A stretch of 22,177 nt of DNA from NCBI GenBank assembly GCA_039029915.1, contig JBCCFD010000083.1:1-22177 (forward strand), given 5' to 3'. Below, piece after piece: positions 6,383 to 14,500 of this stretch; within the stretch, counting starts at the first letter, position 1, and every line of letters begins with the position of its first letter. The position numbers were made by a program, and so were the translations under genes. Under the pieces are notes generated by a model that was not told the origin of the DNA, ran no database searches, and was given only the letters and a program-made list of their open reading frames with translations. This DNA is from QQUD01 sp039029915 (GTDB lineage Bacteria; Chloroflexota; Anaerolineae; Promineifilales; Promineifilaceae).

Positions 6383-6955
6383 ATGTTTAATCTTTTTCTG
6401 AATCATTCTAAAAAATATAATGCTGTCTGGGTCAGCAAAAACACCACCACGACGTTTCAAAGAAATTCAACGCATCCGGTTCAAACCACCCGCACAAATG
6501 TGGCCCCCTTATTAACGCAGATTGTTGCACAACTCATGCCCCTCGCACAAAGCAAAATGATCGACTTAGATTTACGCTTATTTTCAAATGAGGTCTTTGC
6601 AGATGTGCATGCAGACTGTTTTTGTTTGATGGTTTACAACTTGATTGGTCACAGCTTAAAAGATGCACCTACGAACGGCTGCGTTTCGGTTGATGCCTAT
6701 ACAGAGGGTCTCGATTTTGTTCTAATCGTGATGCATAACGGAAATGCAGTTACTGAGGAAGAGGTCTCTTTTCTATTTAACCTTGAACAGGATCATTCAG
6801 TTCAAACTAGGCAAGCGGTTGCCCCGGGCATCGGTTTAGACAGCGTTAAGCAAATTGTTGATGCGCATAAGGGTCAACTTTTAGCTGAAAGCCGCGCCGG
6901 TCGTGGCTCAGCCTACACCGTGAAACTGCACATGATTGGGGATGTGTATTCGTAA
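6383..6955 (+). CDS. degenerate histidine-kinase-like ATPase domain protein (pseudokinase)
   Basis: A 190-residue protein. Residues 40-183 align end to end with the C-terminal ATPase domain of the kinase just upstream (parallel segments VYNLIGHSLKDAP, VLIVMHNGNAV, FLFNLE, PGIGLDSVKQIVDAHKG, GRGSAYTVKL). Key residues are lost: the Mg-binding Asn of the N box (NLLSN) is His90, and the Asp of DNGMG is His118 with the following Gly missing. GIGL is kept. There is no PAS domain, H-box or phospho-acceptor His. AGGAG at 6369-6373 serves ATG 6383, so it has its own translation signal after a 159-bp gap. The reading frame is long and undamaged, which argues for a retained role (decoy, dimerisation partner or inhibitor of the active kinase, or an anti-sigma-like binder) rather than a decaying pseudogene. 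Confidence 0.8.
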   Translation: MFNLFLNHSKKYNAVWVSKNTTTTFQRNSTHPVQTTRTNVAPLLTQIVAQLMPLAQSKMIDLDLRLFSNEVFADVHADCFCLMVYNLIGHSLKDAPTNGCVSVDAYTEGLDFVLIVMHNGNAVTEEEVSFLFNLEQDHSVQTRQAVAPGIGLDSVKQIVDAHKGQLLAESRAGRGSAYTVKLHMIGDVYS

Positions 6956-6991
6956 AGAAAATCAATAAAAATTCTAAGATAGCTTTGGACT

Positions 6992-8293
6992 ATGAAATTT
7001 GCTTCAACCCACGTTAAAATTCGGGGCATGCAAATCACTTTATCCACTGGATTAACTCAACAAATTGAATTTAACATTCCTGACGAGAAGCTTGGGGCTG
7101 TTTTACGGCCGTTAAGCGTCACCCCGCCCGCCTCACCCCAAACCATTATTGAGCAAGCCATTAAGGCCCCCATTGGCACCCAAAAGTTAAGCCAGCTAGT
7201 GACCCCTGAGCAAACCGTGGCCCTGCTCATCGACGATGTCAGTCGGGTTACCCCTGGACACATCATCCTCCCGCTGTTGTTAGCAGAACTACATGAAGTT
7301 GGCATTCCAAACGAGCAAATCGTGATTGTGATGGCGCTTGGCACCCACCGTCCCATGACTCAGAAAGAAATTGTCCAAAAAGTTGGCCCCAGCATTGCGC
7401 AAAACTACACCATTATCAATGAATCGTGTGATGATGTGCCCCTTGTTTACATGGGTGAATCAGGCAACGGCATTCCAGCCTACATCAATCAATCCGCTGC
7501 CAAAGCAGATGTTCGGGTGGGGATTGGGCAAATTGTACCCCATATGGATGCTGGGTTCAGCGGTGGCGCTAAGATCATTTTGCCGGGTGTTAGCGGTCGG
7601 CAAACGGTTGAATCATTCCACGCCCAAGAGGCTGATATCCATGAGAATTTAGTCGGCAATCTTAACTCCCCGCTGCGGCGCGATTTGGAACAATTTGTGG
7701 CTGATTGCGTAGGCCTAGATTTTATTGTCAATATTATTCCAACGCGAGAGGAGGACATTTTTGCCTGTGTGGCTGGCGATTTTATTGAAGCGCATCGAGC
7801 TGGCGTGGCAATTGCTCGTGACGTGTACGGCATTCCTACAGATCGAAAATATCCGATAGTGCTGGCCAATAGCTATCCCAAAGATATTGATATGTGGCAA
7901 ACGGCAAATGCAATCTGGGGTGGTGAATTGATTTTGGAAGAGGGCGGCACGTTAATTGTGTTGTCGGATGCCCGAGACCGCCACAGCGCCTACGCCAACT
8001 ACCCCCAGCGAATTGGCATGGATCCAGACCAACTCTACCAACAATACAAATCAGGGGAGCTTGATGATTTAATGACGGCCATTTTTGCCATTTGTATTGG
8101 TCGTTTCAAAAAACGGTTTGAGATTTGCCTTGTGTCAAATGGCTTAACGGCCGTTGACGCCGCCGAAATGGGATTTACGTATTTTGAAACCGTTGAGCAA
8201 GCCTTAGCCTATGCTTACCAAAAGCACCCACAGCCGCAGGGAACGGCCGTACTCACTCACGCTGGCGTTTCCTTTCCATACCTTAAGTCTTAA
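6992..8293 (+). CDS. larA: LarA-family nickel-pincer-nucleotide racemase/epimerase
   Basis: A 433-residue protein of the lactate racemase LarA superfamily, which uses a nickel-pincer nucleotide to racemise or epimerise 2-hydroxyacids by hydride transfer. Seen: DDVSRVTP (Arg85), ALGTHRPMT (His119), QIVPHMDAGFSGGAKIILPGV (His184, Lys194) and SFHAQ (His210). The spacing His184-Lys194-His210 equals that of His174-Lys184-His200 in Lactobacillus plantarum LarA, where the Lys and His anchor the cofactor. The cofactor-making genes larB, larC and larE are not in the window. The start is uncertain: ATG 6992 and in-frame ATG 7028 are both possible and neither has a good ribosome site. Relatives act on substrates other than lactate, so the symbol denotes family. 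The gene converges with the next, with 5 bp between stops. Confidence 0.88.
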   Translation: MKFASTHVKIRGMQITLSTGLTQQIEFNIPDEKLGAVLRPLSVTPPASPQTIIEQAIKAPIGTQKLSQLVTPEQTVALLIDDVSRVTPGHIILPLLLAELHEVGIPNEQIVIVMALGTHRPMTQKEIVQKVGPSIAQNYTIINESCDDVPLVYMGESGNGIPAYINQSAAKADVRVGIGQIVPHMDAGFSGGAKIILPGVSGRQTVESFHAQEADIHENLVGNLNSPLRRDLEQFVADCVGLDFIVNIIPTREEDIFACVAGDFIEAHRAGVAIARDVYGIPTDRKYPIVLANSYPKDIDMWQTANAIWGGELILEEGGTLIVLSDARDRHSAYANYPQRIGMDPDQLYQQYKSGELDDLMTAIFAICIGRFKKRFEICLVSNGLTAVDAAEMGFTYFETVEQALAYAYQKHPQPQGTAVLTHAGVSFPYLKS

Positions 8294-8298
8294 ATCTA

Positions 8299-11295
8299 TC
8301 AATCCACAATTAAATTGTAAGGGGTTGTCTCGTTATAATTGCCGTCCGTGATGACGCGAACGTAATAGGTGCCTGCACCCAAATTAGGTAAATTGATGAT
8401 TTTTGTTGCTGAAAAGTTGCCGTTATTCTGCAGGAACGTCAAGCTGCCACAGGCCCCACTATACACAATGATTTGACCCGGGGCATTGTAATTTGTCAGG
8501 CGCACCTGCACCGTTCGCGCAGAGGTTAATGTAAACGCATACCAATCCTCTCCATCCTCATGCAAAAAGCTAAAGGTCGCATCGGCCTGGATGGGATAAG
8601 CTTGGTCACAGCTATTGTTTGGTTCATCAAGCCTAACGTTGCGCGTCATTAAGGGTAAATGAATCACGACATCCCCAACCACTGGCGGATCGGGTGATGC
8701 CACAGTCCACACAAACATCGCTTCGGCGCTTTCTTGGCCATCATCTACTGATACGGTCACAGGGAAGGTGCCAACGGCCGTTAATTCCCCTGAGATTTCG
8801 CCCGTTTGGCTATCAATCGTGAGGCCAGTTGGTAAGCCAGCCGCCCCATACACTAAGGGATCATCATCTGCATCAGATGCCGAGATGAACAACGATACAA
8901 AATCCCCTTGCTGATCCGTCTGATTCCCCGGATTTTCAATCTCCGGTGCTCGATTTGGCACTTCAGTGACGACCCATTCAAAACTTGTGCTATCTTCACC
9001 GCCTTCTCCATCCGAAACAGTCACTGTCACCATCGTGGTCTCAACGGCCGTTACCGCACCGGAAATCAAACCATCATCAGGATCAATATCCAGTCCGGTT
9101 GGTAAGCCAGTCGCGTCAAAAAGCAGCGGATCATTATCAAGGTCAGTGGCCACAATTTGCAGCGAAACCGTTTCACCTACGATTGTTTCTTGATCATCTG
9201 GCTGCGTTAGTTCGGGCGGCGTGTTGGGAGGTTCTGTGACCGTCCATTGGAATGAAGTGCTCGTTTCACCCCCCTGATCGTCCATCACAGTGATCGTCAC
9301 ATTCCGAGTTTGGACAGTGGTCAGCACCCCAGAAATCACACCGCTCTCTTCATCAATCATAAGACCAGCAGGCAGGCCTGTTTCTGAATAAGTCAGGGGG
9401 TCACCGTCACCGTCTACCGCCTCAATTTCTAACTGCACCGCTTCCCCAACAACATTGGTTTGGTCATCAATTGGGGCAATCATTGGCGGCATATTGGGCA
9501 CGTCCGTTACCGTCCATTTAAATGTCGTAGTCGCGGTTCCGCTGCTGCCATCCTCGGCGGTGACCTCAACATCGAATTCGTCGATTGTGGTGACCATCCC
9601 GGTTATTAAGCCAGTTTGTGGATTAATATTGAGGCCGTCTGGCAAGCCTGCTGCCCCGAAGGTGAGCGTATCATTTTCAGCATCAGTAGCTACAATTTGT
9701 AGTGAAATCGTTTCACCAATGATGTTGGTTTGGTCACCCACATTCGCCAAAAGCGGCTGAGCATTCACCAGCTCAAACTCAAACCAATCTAACCTTGACC
9801 CGTCTTCCCGTTGATAAAATTTCAGGTCGTGATCGCCGCTTGCTATGACAAACTGGTAGGGATCAACACCCGTATCGGATACATAATCTTCAGCATAAAT
9901 CCCCGTAATCGGGTCAAAACTCCAGGTGATGCCCTCGACGGGTTCGTCATTAATGGTGACATAGAAGGAGTTACTACCCCCATCTGCAGCATAAATTTGG
10001 GTATTGATTTGATATAGACCCGCTACGGCTACGGTGACACAATAGTTCATATAGTTGTCATTTGGGCCATCGAAAAATTCAAAGGGGCTATCTTCGGGGA
10101 CGTGGGCATAAAAGCCATTGCTGGCTTGAGCGTCAATACCCGCTTCAAAAGCACCGAAATAACGGCCGTTTTCCGCTTCTTGCTGCAACCCTTCACACGC
10201 CTCGTTCGCAACGGCCGTTCCCCAAATCTGGGCTTCAGCCAAACTTAAAAAATTTTGCTCTGAAAGCTGCACCCGCACATACCGCCCGGCGGTTCGGATA
10301 AAAAAGTTCTCAGTTCGGCTAGCCTGACCATCAAAAAAGAAGGCACGTACACCGGGCTGGGTCAAGGTCTCATTCAGCGATTTAGAGCTAAACGGCTCCT
10401 CAGAAACCAGAATATAGAAGTTAGCCAGACGAGCCTCACAACAATCGGTTCGGTTCCATAAGCGGACCGCGTCGAGATAGTATGCTGAACCTAAATCAAC
10501 CTCCCACCAGGCCTGCTGATCGTTATTTGTATGTGTAATTGAGTTATTGGTGCTGTCGCCATCTGTGTTGCCATCAATGGCGTTGCTGGCATCATAGGTA
10601 ATAACGCTGGCACGGGTTGAGGATTGGGTAGCCAGTCCATTTAAGCCTACATTTTGTAACGGCCGTGTTAAAGGGGAAAGATACGCGCCATCAATTATCT
10701 CAAGATCACTGCCTGGAATACGCCAGGCGACTGCCAAATGATCGCTTTCTGTTGCTTCTTTCATCAAAGCTTCAATGTAATAAACCTGATTTGCTTTGAG
10801 CGAAATTTCCATAGACTGCTGTTCAGGAAACTTATCCCATTCTCGGGAATTAGTTGGACTGGGCGCATTGGCAATTCGGACAGCTTCCGCTGGATCTAAA
10901 TTACTGCTTAGCCACAGTTCGGCCTGATCGTCCCCCGCAATCCAAAAGGTATACAGCCCGTCCACAGGGGGTGCTAAAAATCCTCGCATGCGCGTGCCGT
11001 AATTGTTTTCCCAATCGCTTGGGGTTTCAAAGGTAGGCAGGAAATCAAAATCTGATGGTGTTTCAGGGAAATTAGGATGCCCGGTCAGATCCATGATCTG
11101 CTCACCTTCAATGTCAGTCCACCACTCACGCAGAATTTGATTCGAGCTAAAAACTTGGCTCGAGACAGCTTGTTGTTGGTGGTCTGCTGTTGCTTGAACA
11201 ATCGGCGTTTGAGAAGGGGAAAACGTTAAAACACAGGCAGTTAGGAAAAGGCAAAATAGCCCTAACCGCTTATAGCATAAGAATCCGTGATTCAT
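8299..11295 (-). CDS. secreted multidomain adhesin/carbohydrate-binding protein (PA14, F5/8C, CBM6-like, putative Ig x4, PPC)
   Basis: A 998-residue exported protein. AAAGG at 11305-11309 (read on the - strand) supports ATG 11295; a TTG three codons earlier has no ribosome site. The N-terminal signal has LTAC (Cys21), a lipobox fit, so it may be a lipoprotein; ordinary cleavage near VQA is the alternative. Domains: PA14 (53-210, GLYTFWIAGDDQAELWL); F5/8-type C/discoidin (216-360, WWEVDLGSAYYLDAVRLW); CBM6-like sugar-binding module (366-512, ending DWFEFELVN); four putative-Ig repeats (513-868, each GxxxSL.I.A.D...D.L.....GLP.GL.I....G.ISG); an IHLPLMTR segment (878-885); and a C-terminal PPC domain (893-998). 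No catalytic domain is visible, so it probably binds sugars at the cell surface or serves as a scaffold. It lies downstream of the oxidase genes but behind its own probable promoter. Confidence 0.88.
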   Translation of the reverse strand: MNHGFLCYKRLGLFCLFLTACVLTFSPSQTPIVQATADHQQQAVSSQVFSSNQILREWWTDIEGEQIMDLTGHPNFPETPSDFDFLPTFETPSDWENNYGTRMRGFLAPPVDGLYTFWIAGDDQAELWLSSNLDPAEAVRIANAPSPTNSREWDKFPEQQSMEISLKANQVYYIEALMKEATESDHLAVAWRIPGSDLEIIDGAYLSPLTRPLQNVGLNGLATQSSTRASVITYDASNAIDGNTDGDSTNNSITHTNNDQQAWWEVDLGSAYYLDAVRLWNRTDCCEARLANFYILVSEEPFSSKSLNETLTQPGVRAFFFDGQASRTENFFIRTAGRYVRVQLSEQNFLSLAEAQIWGTAVANEACEGLQQEAENGRYFGAFEAGIDAQASNGFYAHVPEDSPFEFFDGPNDNYMNYCVTVAVAGLYQINTQIYAADGGSNSFYVTINDEPVEGITWSFDPITGIYAEDYVSDTGVDPYQFVIASGDHDLKFYQREDGSRLDWFEFELVNAQPLLANVGDQTNIIGETISLQIVATDAENDTLTFGAAGLPDGLNINPQTGLITGMVTTIDEFDVEVTAEDGSSGTATTTFKWTVTDVPNMPPMIAPIDDQTNVVGEAVQLEIEAVDGDGDPLTYSETGLPAGLMIDEESGVISGVLTTVQTRNVTITVMDDQGGETSTSFQWTVTEPPNTPPELTQPDDQETIVGETVSLQIVATDLDNDPLLFDATGLPTGLDIDPDDGLISGAVTAVETTMVTVTVSDGEGGEDSTSFEWVVTEVPNRAPEIENPGNQTDQQGDFVSLFISASDADDDPLVYGAAGLPTGLTIDSQTGEISGELTAVGTFPVTVSVDDGQESAEAMFVWTVASPDPPVVGDVVIHLPLMTRNVRLDEPNNSCDQAYPIQADATFSFLHEDGEDWYAFTLTSARTVQVRLTNYNAPGQIIVYSGACGSLTFLQNNGNFSATKIINLPNLGAGTYYVRVITDGNYNETTPYNLIVD

Positions 11296-11368
11296 TCGAC
11301 ACAACCTTTACTCACGATACAAATGCTACTATTGAAGCCGCCAGTAGAGTTGGCTTATTGAAATGGCT

Positions 11369-11396
11369 TTGATACTCTCTCAGTGATGTTGGTCAA
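11369..11396 (-). promoter_or_regulatory. candidate sigma-70 promoter for the PA14/discoidin protein
   Basis: Read on the - strand, TTGACC (11396-11391) and TATCAA (11374-11369) are separated by 16 bp, giving a leader of roughly 65 nt before ATG 11295. The -35 box is good; the -10 box is imperfect. It lies downstream of the terminator of the previous gene, which is the expected place. Confidence 0.3.
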
Positions 11397-11493
11397 CAAT
11401 AGCAGTAACAAATGGGGCAAGACTTTACGCATCATTTCTTACAAACCTTCTTGAGGCTAAAGTTTACCATCTTTTTTCTCATCTTGAATTAAT

Positions 11494-11535
11494 GAAAAAG
11501 AGGATTAGATTATTTGACATAAAATCTAATCCTCT
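11494..11535 (-). terminator. Rho-independent terminator of the large oxidase gene
   Basis: Arms 11499-11511 and 11523-11535 (AGAGGATTAGATT / AATCTAATCCTCT) form a 13-bp perfect stem with an 11-nt loop. On the - strand it is followed by TTTTTC (11499-11494). It lies 40 nt past the stop codon at 11575. Confidence 0.85.
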
Positions 11536-11574
11536 AAATTATTGCGGATAGCTATGAATAGCAGCTATTTACAT

Positions 11575-14500
11575 TTACGGCCGTATAACACTCAGACCGT
11601 CGATTGCTTCGCCATCAAAGCCAATATCTACACCAATTTGATACATGGCGTATGAACACGCTGTGTTTGCCCCAGTGGTTGCGGCGAAACAGCCAAGAAT
11701 ATCAGAGGCACCACCTGACGCCCCCGTAACGGAGAACGCTCCGCGATGGGCCATCAGCACGTCTCCAGTTGCCTCATTGACATCTACACCGTAGAACTCT
11801 TCGGTGCTGTCGGTCAACTCTACGTCCGACCCATCAAAGTAAAGGCTCCACGTACCGGCGGTTGTGTCACCAAATGTGCCGGAGAAGCGGAGTAAATCCT
11901 CATCTCGATTGGTGCCCAGTGTGCCGACATTGTTCGAGCCAATGGTGGAGATGATAAGGTCACCCGAGGCTGTCTCATAAACGGCCGTAATATCCTCACC
12001 GCCGCTATCCAAACCAACGTCTGACCCATCAAAATATATGGTAAATGTCCCAGCTGTTGTGTCACCTGTGCTGGTCGGGGTGAAGAGTAAAATGTCGCTA
12101 TCATCAACTAACCCAAAGCCCGCTAAGTCCGCTTCCGCTCGAATGCTGATCAAAATTGAACCATCAGGCCGAACGTGGAAAGCGTCGGTATCAAAGGCGC
12201 TGTTGCCACCAAAGCCAACATCTGAGCCATCAAAGTAGAGGCTCCAGCTGCCTGAAACGGTATCGTAAGCGACGATATCTTCATCTTGGAAGTTAAAGCC
12301 GTCTAAATTTCCGCCGCTGGTCGAGCTGAGGTAGATGATGTCGCTACCGGCTGGCGGTTCAGCATCGTTGACGATCCAATTGAAGGTGGTGCTCGCCGTA
12401 TCCTCACCGTCATCGACAGTTACAGTAACGGTGTAGCTGCCTGAGCTTTCGTAGGTAAGTAAGCCAGATATTTCACCTGTACTGCTGTTGATGCTCACGC
12501 TGTTTGGCAAGCCTGTAGCTGAATAGCTCAAACCATCTCCATTCGCGTCCGAGGCTGAAATAGCTAGAGAAACTGTCTCACCCTCATCGTTGGTTTGATC
12601 ACCAGGGTTGACAATAGATGGTGGATCGTTTGGTGGAGGTGGTTCGCTGGTGGTGTTTTGAAGCGTCATGCCGTCGATGCTACCGCTTAAACCGCTGACA
12701 CTGCTTTGCAAGAAGTAGCTATACGCACAAGTGTCGGTGAGCGCATCTTCACACAGCACGATATCAGCCGCGCCGCCAACGAGTCCTTCCAGATCAAACG
12801 CCCCGCGCATGGCAAAGTAGAGGTCAGAGCCATTTTCATCAATCGAAAGGGCATAGAACTCTTCGGTGCTGGCGGTCATTCCGGCGTTGGTGCCGTCAAA
12901 GTAGAGGGTCCACGTACCGGACGTGGCATCGCCATAGGTCCCGCTAAAGCGAAGTAAATCTTCGTCTTGGTTAGCGCCGGGGCCGCTGATAAAGCTGCCG
13001 CCAACGGTTGAGATGATCAGGTCACCATTAGCCAGTTCATAAACGGCCGTAATATCTTCACCACCGCTGGCTAAGCCCACATCCGACCCGTCAAGGTACA
13101 TCGAGAAGGTCCCAGCCGTGGTTTCACCAGTGCTGGTTGGGGTAAAGAGCACCAAATCAGTGTTTAGAATTTCACCCACATCTGGCAAAGTCTCTGTGGC
13201 GCGGATGCTCATCAAGATAGTGCCGTCATCACGGACATGGAACGCGTCCACATCCGCATTACCGCTAACGGCCAAACCCACATCTGACCCATCAAAGAAC
13301 ATGCTCCATGTGTCGGTGGCATAGTCGTAGGCCACAATATCTTCATCGGCAAAACTGACCCCGCCAACAGAGCCGTTGCCAGCCATCCCGATGTAGAGAA
13401 TTTGGCTTTCAATAACGGGTGTCTCGGTGATTTCCCAATCAAAGCTGGCTGACGCGCTGTCGGTGCCGTCTGATACAGTGACGGTGACATTGAATGTGCC
13501 AATAACAGTAGGCGTACCGTTAATTTCACCAGTCGAGGTGGCCATGCTTAATCCATCTGGCAAGCCTGTGGCTGAGTAGCTTAAGCTATCTCCATCTGCA
13601 TCAGAGGCGCTTATTTGAAGGGAAACGGCCGTGTTTTCCTCGGTTGATTGGTTGCCCGGATTGGTAACGACAGGCGCTTGGTTGGTATTGGTAATTGTCC
13701 AGTTAAAGCTGGCTGAATCACCCAGCGAGCCATCTGTGACGGAAACGGTCACCAAGTAGCTACCGGCACTGGCAAAATCTAAACTGCCTGAAATTTCTCC
13801 GGTTGAGGTGTTGATGCTCAACCCGGCTGGCAGGCCAATGGCTGAGTAGGTCAAGCTGTCACCATCCCCATCGTTGGCAACTATGCTGACCGAAACGGTG
13901 CTGCCTTCAGCGTTTGTCTGGTCAACGGGTTGCGTCAAAATGGGGGGCTGATTGCTTGAAGGGGGTGCCGTATTCATGTAAACGGCAAACCCAGCACACT
14001 GCGCCGCAAAGATGTCTAGATTGCCATCCCGATCGATGTCCACAAATTCAAAGTCAAAGGTGTTGTGGCTCCAAACTTGTGCTGCGCCGCCAAATGGATC
14101 TTGCATTTGACCTGTGCCATCGTTTTCAAACAGGGTGAGCTTGCGATAGCTTGACGCACCCGTATCACACGGGGGCCACATCGTATCGACGTCAGCAATC
14201 CCCAGATCAAGATCACCGTCTCGGTCGATATCTTCAAGACGGAAGTTCCCGCCGTGGTCGTCCGTGCGGATGGAGGTCATGTCCCACTGGGTGAAGTTAA
14301 CGGCCGTGTCTGCCGTCACGCTATCCCCAAGCGCAATATAATCCTGCGCATCATCCTGAATGTAGATGTCCGGCAGGCCATCATTGTTCAAATCAGCCGC
14401 CATCATCATATATGCCGCGCTGGTTGGAATTTCATGATAAGTTGGGAAGTGTCCCGTGCCGTCGTTAAACAGCGTAAACAAACCGGGGTGCCCCCAAGGG

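Noticed and set aside
7489..7869. 126-residue open frame opposite larA
   Set aside because: It is antisense to a well-supported gene, and its Ser/Arg/Pro-rich composition is typical of a complementary-strand shadow.
8692..9759. Regularly spaced repeated DNA as a possible CRISPR or tandem satellite
   Set aside because: The periodicity (about 270 bp) is that of four putative-Ig domains in one protein; the DNA copies are diverged and in frame.
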